From Bacteroides sp. (lineage in GTDB: Bacteria; Bacteroidota; Bacteroidia; Bacteroidales; Bacteroidaceae), in NCBI GenBank assembly GCA_022648295.1, contig JALCME010000008.1, positions 1-64,000 on the forward strand: a stretch of 64,000 nt of DNA. The letters are read 5' to 3'. Positions 46,945 to 56,172 of the stretch are shown here, in pieces. The translations under genes and the position numbers were made by a program. The notes below the pieces were generated by a model. That model saw nothing but the letters and a program-made list of their open reading frames with translations. It was not told where the DNA came from and did not search any database. Position 1 is the stretch's first letter. Every line of letters begins with the position of its first letter.

Positions 46945-47525
46945 TGAAAAAAGATATCATACTTTCTGGCGTTGGAGGACAAGGTATTCTCTCCATCGCC
47001 ACCGTAATAGGCAAAGCAGCCCTTAAAGACGGACTATACATGAAACAAGCAGAAGTTCATGGCATGAGCCAACGGGGCGGAGACGTACAATCAAACTTAC
47101 GCATTAGCACCACTCCCATTGCTTCAGATCTTATCCCTACAGGAAAATGTGATTTAATCATTTCTTTAGAGCCAATGGAAGGACTACGCTACCTCCCCTA
47201 TCTAAACCCCGAGGGCTGGTTGGTAACCAATGAAACTCCATTTATCAATATCCCGAATTATCCGGAAGAAACTCTATTAAAAGAGGAACTCAACAAATTA
47301 CCTCACAAAGTAATACTCAACGTAGACAAAATAGCCAAAGAGATAGGATCGACACGCATAGCCAATATTGTCTTGCTTGGTGCTACGATTCCTTTTTTGG
47401 GCATTGAATATGAGAAGATACAAAGCAGCATTACCGAAATCTTTGAACGCAAGGGAGAAGAGATTGTACAATTGAACTTAAAAGCATTGGACGCAGGTAA
47501 AAAAATTGCAGAGGACCTAATATAA
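46944..47525 (+). CDS. iorB: Indolepyruvate:ferredoxin oxidoreductase, beta subunit
   Basis: 193 residues, the gamma-type domain of 2-oxoacid:ferredoxin oxidoreductases that binds CoA. 'ILSGVGGQGILSIATVIGKAAL' is the glycine-rich start and 'QAEVHGMSQRGGDVQSNLRI' the conserved core. 'CDLIISLEPMEGLRYLPYL' and 'ANIVLLGATIPFLGI' complete the domain. Its ATG overlaps the iorA stop, so the subunits are translationally coupled. Confidence 0.94.
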   Translation: MKKDIILSGVGGQGILSIATVIGKAALKDGLYMKQAEVHGMSQRGGDVQSNLRISTTPIASDLIPTGKCDLIISLEPMEGLRYLPYLNPEGWLVTNETPFINIPNYPEETLLKEELNKLPHKVILNVDKIAKEIGSTRIANIVLLGATIPFLGIEYEKIQSSITEIFERKGEEIVQLNLKALDAGKKIAEDLI

Positions 47526-47640
47526 ATCAATCACCATTTAATATAGGAGATTTTATAAGGAAGACACACCTTTTACTACATCAAAGTGAAATTTCGCCCG
47601 CAAACTCTTGAAAGACAAAACAACTAAAATTTCATATACC

Positions 47641-48948
47641 ATGAATACACAATACTGGGAAAAAGAAATAGAGACAATGAATCGGGACGAATTGCAAGAA
47701 CTGCAACTTCAACGATTAAAAAAAACAATTGATATTGCCTCTAATTCGCCATATTATCACGAGGTTTTTAAAAGTAAAGGAATTACAGCAGATCAAATTC
47801 ATTCACTCAATGATATTCACAGAATTCCATTTACAACGAAGGCAGACATGCGTGCCAACTACCCATTCGGATTAGTATCAGGCAACATGCTTGAAGACGG
47901 AGTGCGCATTCACTCCTCCAGTGGTACAACTGGCACTCCAACCGTAATAGTCCATTCTCAGCATGATTTGGATTCTTGGACTAATCTCGTGGCACGATGC
48001 CTTTATATGGTAGGAATCAGAAAGACAGATGTCTTTCAAAACAGTTCAGGCTATGGCATGTTCACAGGCGGACTAGGCTTCCAATATGGTGCCGAACGTT
48101 TAGGAACATTGACTGTCCCTGCAGCCGCAGGTAATAGCAAACGACAAATCAAATTTATTACGGATTTTCACACAACAGCCTTGCATGCTATTCCCAGTTA
48201 TGCCATTCGTTTAGCGGAAGTTTTTCAAGAAGAAGGAATAAATCCGGCAGACACCAGTCTAAAAACCCTTATTATTGGAGCTGAGCCACACACCGACGAA
48301 CAACGCAAAAAGATCGAACGATTATTAGGAGTCAAAGCATATAATTGCTTTGGAATGACAGAGATGAACGGTCCGGGTGTTGCCTTTGAATGCCAAGAGC
48401 AAAACGGAATGCACTTATGGGAAGACTGTTACTATGCAGAAATTATCAATCCCGAAACCGGAGAACCAGTCCCCGATGGAGAAATAGGAGAATTAGTACT
48501 CACTACCCTAGACCGTGAAATGATGCCATTAATAAGATACCGCACCCGAGATCTAACCCGTATTCTACCTGGAGAATGTCCCTGCGGACGTACTCATATT
48601 CGCATAGACCGTATTAAAGGCCGCAGTGATGACATGTTTATCATCAAAGGAGTGAATATATTTCCAATGCAAGTGGAAAAAATACTAGTCCGGTTTCCTG
48701 CGTTAGGAAGTAATTATCTAATTACTCTAGAAACGGTAAATAGTCAAGATGAAATGATAGTAGAAGTGGAACTTAGTGATCTTTCAACTGATAATTACAT
48801 TGAGTTAGAACAAGTACGTAAAACAATAACCCGATTATTAAAAGATGAAATATTACTCACTCCAAAAGTAAAATTAGTAAAGAAAGGTTCACTCCCTCAA
48901 AATGAAGGTAAAGCCATTAGAGTGAAGGATTTGCGGAATAATAAATAA
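47641..48948 (+). CDS. paaK: Phenylacetate-CoA ligase
   Basis: Adenylate-forming ligase, 435 residues from the ATG at 47641 (MNTQYWEKEIETM), preferred over a frame start at 47608. P-loop 'RIHSSSGTTGTPTVIVHS', adenylation motifs 'YNCFGMTEMNGPGVAFEC' and 'IRYRTRDLTRILPGECPCG', and the C-terminal domain 'RSDDMFIIKGVNIFPMQVEKIL'. Directly after iorAB it links aryl-acetyl-CoA and arylacetate. In fermenting anaerobes it may run toward ATP formation, which is inferred. Confidence 0.95.
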   Translation: MNTQYWEKEIETMNRDELQELQLQRLKKTIDIASNSPYYHEVFKSKGITADQIHSLNDIHRIPFTTKADMRANYPFGLVSGNMLEDGVRIHSSSGTTGTPTVIVHSQHDLDSWTNLVARCLYMVGIRKTDVFQNSSGYGMFTGGLGFQYGAERLGTLTVPAAAGNSKRQIKFITDFHTTALHAIPSYAIRLAEVFQEEGINPADTSLKTLIIGAEPHTDEQRKKIERLLGVKAYNCFGMTEMNGPGVAFECQEQNGMHLWEDCYYAEIINPETGEPVPDGEIGELVLTTLDREMMPLIRYRTRDLTRILPGECPCGRTHIRIDRIKGRSDDMFIIKGVNIFPMQVEKILVRFPALGSNYLITLETVNSQDEMIVEVELSDLSTDNYIELEQVRKTITRLLKDEILLTPKVKLVKKGSLPQNEGKAIRVKDLRNNK

Positions 48949-49041
48949 AACGATATTCGAAAATAAAGAATAAGACAGGTTTACATTAAAACGGATCAGG
49001 GTCACTTTATCAGAATACGTTCGTCCTGACAAACATAAAAA

Positions 49042-49077
49042 AGGAGGATTATCTTTATTGATAATCACTCCTTTTAT
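49042..49077. terminator. Terminator after paaK
   Basis: AAAAGGAG-GATTATC and GATAATC-ACTCCTTTT pair with one internal mismatch around TTTATT, followed by TTTTATT. It suits the plus strand and has an A-run on the other side, so it can act in both directions. Confidence 0.8.
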
Positions 49078-49368
49078 TAGGAAGCCGCACCGATGATGTG
49101 ATGAAACTCCGAATGACATGATTTGAGTGCTCGTCCTCTTTGTAATCCACTGACTCAAAGGTTACCCCGAAGGGCGTGGCCCGCCATTGAGAAGCGAAGC
49201 TTGTCTCGGTATTTCATAATTTTTTTGATGAGTTTCCCGATCCAATCAATGCGGCTATATTTTTCTATCACAAATATAACTAGTTCTTATTAAAAAAACA
49301 AACAATAATAGAAATTTGTTCGTCCAACGCCACAATATCTATGATAGATAACTCCTTCTAATAAACAA
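49078..49368. other. Intergenic stretch with structured GC-rich segment
   Basis: Between the paaK and rplT terminators. The part 49140-49205 is more GC-rich than its surroundings. It contains small hairpins (GAGA-AGC-GAA-GCT-TG-TCTC near 49178-49200, and CCGAAGGGCG). I see no gene. It may be a dispersed repeat element or remnant. Confidence 0.4.
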
Positions 49369-49369
49369 G

Positions 49370-49401
49370 AAGTGCCGATTATTTACTTATAATCAGCACT
49401 T
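49370..49401 (-). terminator. Terminator of rplT
   Basis: AAGTGCCGATTAT (49370-49382) pairs with ATAATCAGCACTT (49389-49401) with one mismatch. A T-rich run follows on the minus strand (CTTGTTTATT). Confidence 0.8.
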
Positions 49402-49427
49402 TGTAAATTATCAGCTAAGCTATAAAT

Positions 49428-49778
49428 TTAAGCAGCTTTTGCTTTTGCAACGATTGCTTTGAATGCTTCAGGATGGTTCGCCGCTAAATCAGCCAAAACT
49501 TTCCGATTAATTTCAATACCTGCCTTATGTAAGGATCCCATTAACTTAGAATAAGACATTCCTTCCAAACGGGCAGCAGCATTGATACGCTGAATCCACA
49601 ACGCACGAAAATTCCTTTTCTTATTTTTACGATCGCGATACGCATACGTTAAACCTTTCTCCCAAGTATTCTTGGCAACAGTCCATACATTCTTTCTTGC
49701 ACCAAAGTAACCTCTGGTCAATTTCAAAATTTTCTTTCTACGTGCTTTAGAAGCAACATGATTTACTGATCTTGGCAT
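49428..49778 (-). CDS. rplT: 50S ribosomal protein L20
   Basis: 116 residues, basic, with the family's '[30 protein letters not shown]' start and '[40 protein letters not shown]' core. Binds 23S rRNA early in 50S assembly and in many bacteria represses its own operon through an mRNA leader. Third gene of infC-rpmI-rplT. Confidence 0.99.
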   Translation of the reverse strand: MPRSVNHVASKARRKKILKLTRGYFGARKNVWTVAKNTWEKGLTYAYRDRKNKKRNFRALWIQRINAAARLEGMSYSKLMGSLHKAGIEINRKVLADLAANHPEAFKAIVAKAKAA

Positions 49779-49871
49779 AGTTTTACTACTTTTTGAATGC
49801 TAGCGCCGTCATTTTCCATAACGAACTTAAAGCTAATACATTCGGTTTAATACTTTAAATACTTTACGCTT

Positions 49872-50069
49872 TTACTTCATCGCTAAGAGCTCCTTGACTT
49901 GGCTCAAGTTTGTTACATCAACGAGAGTTGAATAGCACAAATTCCTCTTTTGCTTCTTTGTCTTTTTAGTCAAAATATGACTGTGAAAAGCGTGCTTTCT
50001 TTTGATTTTACCTGTTCCGGTAAGAGTAAATCTTTTTTTAGAACCGGAGTTAGTCTTCATCTTTGGCAT
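49872..50069 (-). CDS. rpmI: 50S ribosomal protein L35
   Basis: 65 residues, very basic: '[44 protein letters not shown]' is the L35 pattern. Located between infC and rplT in the conserved order. Confidence 0.99.
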   Translation of the reverse strand: MPKMKTNSGSKKRFTLTGTGKIKRKHAFHSHILTKKTKKQKRNLCYSTLVDVTNLSQVKELLAMK

Positions 50070-50127
50070 CTTAATTATTTTTTAATTATTAATGATAAAG
50101 CAACGCACTATACCCTTGGCGTTACTT

Positions 50128-50727
50128 TTATTCTTCTTCCTTTTTATCTAACAGGCTTGAAACCTTCTCATCCGGTTTCTGCACAACTATTTTTTTGTGT
50201 ATTTCCTTTTTCTTGGGCGAAAGTTGAATCGTCATACGCTTGCCTTCCAATATAGGCATTTGATCAACTTTTGCATAATCTTCCAAATCATTAGCAAAAC
50301 GAAGCAACAAAACTTCACCCTGTTCTTTAAACAATATAGAACGACCTTTAAAGAACACATATGCTTTTACCTTATCGCCATCTTCCAAGAAACCTATAGC
50401 ATGCTTCAGCTTGAAATTATAGTCATGATCATCCGTTTGTGGACCAAAACGTATTTCTTTCACATTAACCTTTACTTGTTTTGCTTTTTGTTCTTTTTGA
50501 CGTTTCTTTAACTGATAAAGGAATTTTGAGTAATCAATAATTCTGCACACAGGTGGCTGTGCATTGGGAGATATTTCCACAAGATCAGCCTCATGCTCTT
50601 CAGCTAATCGCAATGCCTGAGCTATCGTATACACCTTTGATTCTATTTCATCGCCTACTATGCGAACTTCTTTAGCACGGATCTGCTCATTAATCCGATA
50701 TTGTCCTTTTAAGCTGTCATTCTTCAT
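50128..50727 (-). CDS. infC: Translation initiation factor IF-3
   Basis: 199 residues from the ATG at 50727 ([25 protein letters not shown]). The frame stays open to a TTG at 50772. The N-domain is followed by the basic linker ('[14 protein letters not shown]') and C-domain ('[41 protein letters not shown]'). A Bacteroides-style charged tail ends the protein. It prevents premature subunit joining and checks the initiator tRNA. Translation of rpmI and rplT follows in the same operon. Confidence 0.97.
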   Translation of the reverse strand: MKNDSLKGQYRINEQIRAKEVRIVGDEIESKVYTIAQALRLAEEHEADLVEISPNAQPPVCRIIDYSKFLYQLKKRQKEQKAKQVKVNVKEIRFGPQTDDHDYNFKLKHAIGFLEDGDKVKAYVFFKGRSILFKEQGEVLLLRFANDLEDYAKVDQMPILEGKRMTIQLSPKKKEIHKKIVVQKPDEKVSSLLDKKEEE

Positions 50728-50790
50728 TAAATAACGATTACTTCTAGTTTCTTTCTTTTTTATTACTCCCAAATCATTTATTGTTTTAAA

Positions 50791-50831
50791 GTAAAAGCAA
50801 ATTCCACCGCCTCCTATCTATGCGCTTTTAC
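50791..50831 (-). promoter_or_regulatory. Stem-loop in the infC leader
   Basis: GTAAAAGC and GCTTTTAC form a perfect 8-bp stem around a 25-base loop that, on the minus strand, contains TAGGAGGCGG. It lies between thrS and infC, where IF3/L20 autoregulatory leaders are found in other bacteria. A -7-like TAAATTTG lies at 50842-50849. The hairpin has no U-run, so it is not a typical terminator. Confidence 0.45.
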
Positions 50832-50846
50832 AAGTTGGCCGCAAAT

Positions 50847-52787
50847 TTACCATTTATTTATCATATTTTGAACTTCTTCATTTAAAATTTTAGCAAATTC
50901 CTCAAATTTCATACTTCCCTTATCACCTTCACCCTGTTTACGTACTGCAACCTCTCCATTCTCAGCCTCTTTTTCACCGACAATCAACATATATGGAATA
51001 CGCTTCATTTCATTGTCGCGAATTTTACGCCCTATTTTTTCATTGCGATTATCAACAATAGCACGAATATCACACTTCTTTAAGAAAGTCTTTACTTTTT
51101 CGGCATAATCATTGAATTTTTCGCTAATAGGTAAAATAGCAACTTGATCCGGTGTTAACCATAAAGGGAATTTACCAGCCGTATGTTCAATAAGAACAGC
51201 AACAAAACGTTCCATTGATCCAAAAGGTGCACGATGAATCATTACAGGACGATGCTTTTGATTATCCGATCCTGTATATTCTAGTTCAAAACGTTCCGGC
51301 AAATTATAATCAACCTGAATGGTTCCTAACTGCCAACGTCGTCCAATAGCATCCTTTACCATAAAATCAAGCTTAGGACCATAAAAAGCAGCTTCACCAT
51401 ATTCAATCTTCGCACTTAAACCTTTCTCTTGGCATGCTTCAATGATAGCTTGCTCTGCCTTCTCCCAATTATCATCACTCCCTATATATTTCTCACGGTT
51501 TACTTTATCACGTAAAGAAATCTGAGCTTCAAAGTTTGCAAAGTCCATAGAACGGAATACGATAGATATAATGTCCATAACCCGGAGAAACTCATCTTTT
51601 ACTTGGTCAGGACGACAAAATATGTGGGCATCATCCTGAGTAAAACTACGTACACGAGTCAAACCATGTAATTCACCACTCTGCTCATAACGACAAACTG
51701 TACCAAACTCTGCCAATCGTAATGGCAAATCCTTATACGAACGTGGAGAATTTTTATAAATCATACAATGATGGGGACAGTTCATAGGCTTCAGGAAATA
51801 TTCTTCTCCTTCTTCAGGAGTATGAATCGGCTGAAACGAATCTTTCCCATATTTTGCATAATGTCCCGAAGTTATATATAAGAGTTTATTTCCAATCGGA
51901 GGAGTAATGACTTCCTGATAGTCATAACGAGCCTGAATACGTCGCAAGAACGTTTGTAGCCGTAAGCGTAAAGCTGTACCTTTAGGCAACCACATAGGCA
52001 GCCCCTTACCAACTGTATCAGAAAACATAAAAAGCTCCATTTCCTTTCCAATCTTACGGTGATCACGCTTTTTAGCCTCTTCTAATAAGACTAAATACTC
52101 ATCTAACATCTTTTTCTTTGGAAACGTAATACCGTAGATACGGGTCATCATTTTTCGATCTTCATGACCACGCCAATATGCTCCAGCCACCGATGTCAAC
52201 TTGATAGCCTTGATAGGAGTAGTAGCCATCAAATGTGGCCCCCTACACAAATCGGTAAATGAACCTTGAGTATATGTTGTAATATGCCCATCCTCCAATT
52301 CAGAAATCAACTCACATTTGTAAGTTTCTCCACGATCACCAAACTTTTTCAATGCATCTGTCTTCGATATAGAATTTCGGACAACAGCTTCTTTCTTCGC
52401 CACTAATTCAGCCATTTTGGCCTCAATAACAGGCAAATCGGCCTCTTTAATAACTGCTTCTCCGGGATCCACATCGTAATAAAATCCATTTTCAATGGCA
52501 GGTCCAATACCAAACTGAATACCTGGATATAGTTCTTGCAGTGCTTCAGCAAGTAAATGGGCACTTGTATGCCAAAAAGCATGTTTACCTTCTTCATCTT
52601 CCCACTTATAAAGGACAAAAGCTGAATCGTTTTGAATAGGACGACCTAAATCATAAGTCTCACCATTAACACCACACGCTAATACTTCTTGCGCCAAACG
52701 GGAACTAATACTTTCTGCAATCTGCAGCCCCGTAATTCCTTCATTATACTCATGGATAGAACCATCCGGAAAAGTTATTTTAATCAT
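50847..52787 (-). CDS. thrS: Threonyl-tRNA synthetase
   Basis: 646 residues, full length. N-terminal TGS domain (1-62), editing domain with [11 protein letters not shown] and the distal 'FTDLCRGPH', class II core with motif 2 ('[31 protein letters not shown]') and motif 3 ('[18 protein letters not shown]'). Zinc ligands Cys ('[12 protein letters not shown]') and His are present, and an anticodon-binding domain spans the last ~110 residues. It precedes infC-rpmI-rplT in a common arrangement. A -7 box TATTTTTG lies at 52816-52823 on the minus strand. Confidence 0.98.
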   Translation of the reverse strand: MIKITFPDGSIHEYNEGITGLQIAESISSRLAQEVLACGVNGETYDLGRPIQNDSAFVLYKWEDEEGKHAFWHTSAHLLAEALQELYPGIQFGIGPAIENGFYYDVDPGEAVIKEADLPVIEAKMAELVAKKEAVVRNSISKTDALKKFGDRGETYKCELISELEDGHITTYTQGSFTDLCRGPHLMATTPIKAIKLTSVAGAYWRGHEDRKMMTRIYGITFPKKKMLDEYLVLLEEAKKRDHRKIGKEMELFMFSDTVGKGLPMWLPKGTALRLRLQTFLRRIQARYDYQEVITPPIGNKLLYITSGHYAKYGKDSFQPIHTPEEGEEYFLKPMNCPHHCMIYKNSPRSYKDLPLRLAEFGTVCRYEQSGELHGLTRVRSFTQDDAHIFCRPDQVKDEFLRVMDIISIVFRSMDFANFEAQISLRDKVNREKYIGSDDNWEKAEQAIIEACQEKGLSAKIEYGEAAFYGPKLDFMVKDAIGRRWQLGTIQVDYNLPERFELEYTGSDNQKHRPVMIHRAPFGSMERFVAVLIEHTAGKFPLWLTPDQVAILPISEKFNDYAEKVKTFLKKCDIRAIVDNRNEKIGRKIRDNEMKRIPYMLIVGEKEAENGEVAVRKQGEGDKGSMKFEEFAKILNEEVQNMINKW

Positions 52788-52864
52788 GATTTAATATATT
52801 TCTATTTTTAAGATGCAAAAATAACTAAATATTCTTTTTATTCTATAGCTTAAGCAAAAGAATA

Positions 52865-54907
52865 TTACTCTCTTATTTGCGTAAAACGTTTTATAATATT
52901 ATAAGCAGGAACAATACCCAATTCACCTGCCTTACTTAAGTCTGAAATGCCCTGTTTATTGTCTCCGAGAAAAATATGAGTTAATCCACGATTGAAATAA
53001 GCTTCAGCAAAGTCCTTATTTAATTCTATCGCTTTATTATAATCCGCCAAAGCTCCACGATAGTCTTTTAAGATAGAGGAAACATTAGCACGATTATAAT
53101 ATCCATAAACAAAGTCAGGAGCCAACTGAATCACACGATCCAGATCTTTCTTTACTATATTATAGTCAACTGCAGTCACATCATTATGATTATCAGATTT
53201 ATCCTCTCCTGCTACAGAAGGCCCTTTATCATCCATCTCAGCTTCAGCCTTTTCATATTCCAATTGTTTATATCGCACTAACGCACGCATAAAGTAGGCA
53301 GGGAAAAAAGTATCATCCAACAAAATAGCCTTTGTAAAATCAGCTACGGAACTTGCAAAATCCTGCACTAAATAAAAATCCATTCCACGCAAGAATCTTT
53401 TCTTAGCATCTTTATCATCTGCAACGATATCCGAAGTGTGAGCATCAATTAATGCAAAATGGTACTTCACTTGCTCTTCTGTCAAAGGTGCCTCCATATT
53501 AGTAATTTTCAATGGCTTAGGAAATATCTTCGATTGATTTAGGGCATCTATGTATTTATAGAAATGCACAGTGCCTTTCACATCGCTTATTTTCTCATAA
53601 TAAGTTAAAGCATACATTGACTCAGGCTTAATTGTAACATTACGATCTTGAACCCGCCCACGATAATAACTTTTATATTTTTGATCTATTTCCGAATCAT
53701 CCGCAATTACAATTTTCCGATAATTATCCATATTTTTATCAGACTTCTTACGAGTCCTGCTATCCTTTTCACTTTGTTTTGCATTATCTGCAACATCTTT
53801 ATTATTTGAAGTAGCACCATTTCGCTTATCAATCTGCATTTTCATCACCTTAAACTCGTCTTGCTCAGCTCCCTTACGATCACCTATTTTTTTACGAGCA
53901 TCCGCACGATGATAATATCCTGCCGTGAAATTAGGATATTCAGCTATGACTTTGGAATAATCACTAATTGCTCCTCTATAATTGCCTGTTTGAGCTCGTA
54001 ATAACCCCCTATTAAATGTTGCCATCATGTTATCTGGCTCCATTTTCAAAACAAAATCAAAATCTTCAATTGCACGATTATCATCTCCAACCTGCGCACG
54101 CAATAAACCACGGTTATAATGTCCCAGAAAATTATTTGGATCAATATCTAACGCCAAATCATAGTCTCCCATAGCTCCTCTCAAATTGTTTTGATGAAAA
54201 CGAGCCAAAGCGCGATTTATATAATTGCCAGCATTCTTCACACTTAAATGAATTGCATGATTTAAATCAGCCTCAGCATCAGCATACTTCCCTTGCTGAA
54301 TACAAACAATAGCCCGTGCTCCCCATGCATCAGGATCATAACGATCTATTGTTATAGCAAAATCGAAATCCCGTAAAGCTTGTATAGTATCCTTTTCCTT
54401 TAAGAATACTTCCCCCCGCATTAAATAGGCTTTAGTATTTTTGGGTGCAATCTTTAAAAGTCTTTCCAAGTCTTCTTTAGCAGATTGATAATCGTTCTTT
54501 TGCATATGACAAAGCGAAAGATTATGCCAAAGCACAACGTTCTCGGGATCATACTTCAATGCACTCTTGTAGTCGTCAATAGCTCCGTCATAATTATCCT
54601 GACGTATACGAGCTAACCCTCTCACCTGATATGCTCCTACCACAAATGGATTGCGATCAATGGCTGCATCGCAGTCTTCTTCAGCTCCTTGGTAATCATC
54701 AAGATTAAATTTCGCTAATCCTCTAAAAAAATAAGGCTCATATAAATAGGGTTTAACGCTAATTATCTGATTAAAATATTGGATAGAAAGTACATAATCT
54801 TCAAAATACAGCGCATTACGAGCAATAGTCATCACCCGCTCCGTATTAATCTGTGCATACAGAAACGAAGGCAATAGCAAAAATACCGTTAAAATGTGTT
54901 TTACCAT
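52865..54907 (-). CDS. Secreted tetratricopeptide-repeat protein
   Basis: 680 residues from the ATG at 54907, which gives the signal peptide MVKHILTVFLLLPSFLYAQ. About ten TPR units run through residues 20-360, with motifs such as 'PYFFRGLAKFNLDDYQGAEEDCDAAI' and 'GHYNRGLLRAQVGDDNRAIEDF'. A charged, low-complexity spacer (about 360-400) follows, then a non-TPR part ('YYRGRVQDRNVTIKPESMYALTYYEK'), then further TPRs at the C-terminus. Probably a periplasmic scaffold. Partner unknown. It lies between def and thrS, as often seen in Bacteroides. Confidence 0.9.
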   Translation of the reverse strand: MVKHILTVFLLLPSFLYAQINTERVMTIARNALYFEDYVLSIQYFNQIISVKPYLYEPYFFRGLAKFNLDDYQGAEEDCDAAIDRNPFVVGAYQVRGLARIRQDNYDGAIDDYKSALKYDPENVVLWHNLSLCHMQKNDYQSAKEDLERLLKIAPKNTKAYLMRGEVFLKEKDTIQALRDFDFAITIDRYDPDAWGARAIVCIQQGKYADAEADLNHAIHLSVKNAGNYINRALARFHQNNLRGAMGDYDLALDIDPNNFLGHYNRGLLRAQVGDDNRAIEDFDFVLKMEPDNMMATFNRGLLRAQTGNYRGAISDYSKVIAEYPNFTAGYYHRADARKKIGDRKGAEQDEFKVMKMQIDKRNGATSNNKDVADNAKQSEKDSRTRKKSDKNMDNYRKIVIADDSEIDQKYKSYYRGRVQDRNVTIKPESMYALTYYEKISDVKGTVHFYKYIDALNQSKIFPKPLKITNMEAPLTEEQVKYHFALIDAHTSDIVADDKDAKKRFLRGMDFYLVQDFASSVADFTKAILLDDTFFPAYFMRALVRYKQLEYEKAEAEMDDKGPSVAGEDKSDNHNDVTAVDYNIVKKDLDRVIQLAPDFVYGYYNRANVSSILKDYRGALADYNKAIELNKDFAEAYFNRGLTHIFLGDNKQGISDLSKAGELGIVPAYNIIKRFTQIRE

Positions 54908-55022
54908 CTTGTCTTGTAAATGCTTATAAACGAAAACAAAATTAATGTTTTTCATTCATACCACAGGATTAGCAGAAAACTTTTTATATTTTTTGAGCCT
55001 TTTATATCATATATAAAGTTAA

Positions 55023-55577
55023 TTATTTAATAGCCTTAACTTTATATGTACAATGAGCTTTCCCTCTTAACATTGCATTTAACTTTCCCTTAATCATCTG
55101 CTTGCGCAAAGCTGATAGATGGTCAATAAATAGCTTTCCTTCCAAATGGTCAAATTCATGCTGCATCACACGCGCCAAATAGCCTTCAACAATTTCATCG
55201 TGTTCTACCAGATCTTCATCTAAATATTTCACTCTAATTTTATTGCCACGCTTTACAGCTTCATGGATTCCAGGAAGGCTTAAGCATCCCTCTTCCATGG
55301 ACACCTCCTCACCAGAAACCTCCAAAATATGGGCATTTATATATGCTTTGCGAAATCCTTTATATTTAGGATAATCATCTGACAGGACATCCAAATTAAT
55401 GACTACCACCCGGATAGATAAGCCTATTTGAGGAGCTGCAAGTCCTACGCCCTCCGCATATTCCATGGTTTCAAACATATTTTCAATTAAGTCCTTTAAA
55501 TTAGGATATTCAGCAGTAATATCTTCTGCCACTTTTCTTAATACGGATTGTCCGTATATATAAACAGGTAAAATCAT
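55023..55577 (-). CDS. def: Peptide deformylase
   Basis: Removes the N-formyl group from nascent proteins. 184 residues with all three motifs: GVGLAAPQIG, EEGCLSLPG (metal Cys) and QHEFDHLEG (metal His pair and catalytic Glu). Located 45 bp after ruvX and likely co-transcribed with it. Confidence 0.97.
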   Translation of the reverse strand: MILPVYIYGQSVLRKVAEDITAEYPNLKDLIENMFETMEYAEGVGLAAPQIGLSIRVVVINLDVLSDDYPKYKGFRKAYINAHILEVSGEEVSMEEGCLSLPGIHEAVKRGNKIRVKYLDEDLVEHDEIVEGYLARVMQHEFDHLEGKLFIDHLSALRKQMIKGKLNAMLRGKAHCTYKVKAIK

Positions 55578-55622
55578 TTCTTGTATATAATATATTTCAT
55601 TTTTAATGCATTCACAATCAGA

Positions 55623-56045
55623 TCACAATAGAGAACGCTTACTTTCCAAATAAGTTTGCAAAATAATCGTTGCACTAATTTCATCCACCAAACCTTTATT
55701 TTGGCGATCTTTCTTTTTTAACCCAGCATCAATCATCGTCCTATGCGCTATAACAGAAGTAAAGCGCTCATCAACATATTCAATAGGGATATTCTCTATT
55801 CTTTTCTTTAAAGAAAAGACAAAAGGCTCAATATTCTCCATATTTTCAGAAAGAGTATTATCCATTCGCTTAGGAAGACCGATAAGAATCCGTTCCACTG
55901 GCTCTTTCTTTACATATTCAAGAACAAAAGACAATAATTCATGCGTAGGCACGGTTGTTAACCCATTCGCTATTATCTGTAAAGCATCACTTACCGCAAT
56001 GCCAGTACGTTTACGGCCATAATCAATAGCTAGAATTCTTCCCAT
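55623..56045 (-). CDS. ruvX: Holliday junction resolvase-like protein RuvX/YqgF
   Basis: 140 residues, RNase H-like fold: 'ILAIDYGRKRTGIAVSD' (first acidic residue), 'RILIGLPKRMDNTLSE', 'PIEYVDERFTSVIAHRTM' and 'KGLVDEISATIILQTYLES'. In other bacteria YqgF is needed for 16S rRNA 5' processing or acts on branched DNA. Confidence 0.95.
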   Translation of the reverse strand: MGRILAIDYGRKRTGIAVSDALQIIANGLTTVPTHELLSFVLEYVKKEPVERILIGLPKRMDNTLSENMENIEPFVFSLKKRIENIPIEYVDERFTSVIAHRTMIDAGLKKKDRQNKGLVDEISATIILQTYLESKRSLL

Positions 56046-56106
56046 AAATGGCTACAAAATTACAATTAAAATTTGAAATCTATTCGATTCCTTACATATA
56101 AACAAA

Positions 56107-56136
56107 AAAGGTGTCCAATTTTCATTGAACACCTTT
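56107..56136 (-). terminator. Terminator of the YjbH-DUF3869-YjbH-OmpA operon
   Basis: AAAGGTGTCCAAT (56107-56119) pairs with ATTGAACACCTTT (56124-56136), one mismatch. On the minus strand it is followed by TTTGTTT. Confidence 0.8.
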
Positions 56137-56172
56137 CAATTTTAAAGCGATTCACGCTCTAACACCCACATT

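Noticed and set aside
48889..49158. 89-codon minus-strand frame after paaK
   Set aside because: It runs across the paaK stop and terminator hairpin, so it is very unlikely to be coding.
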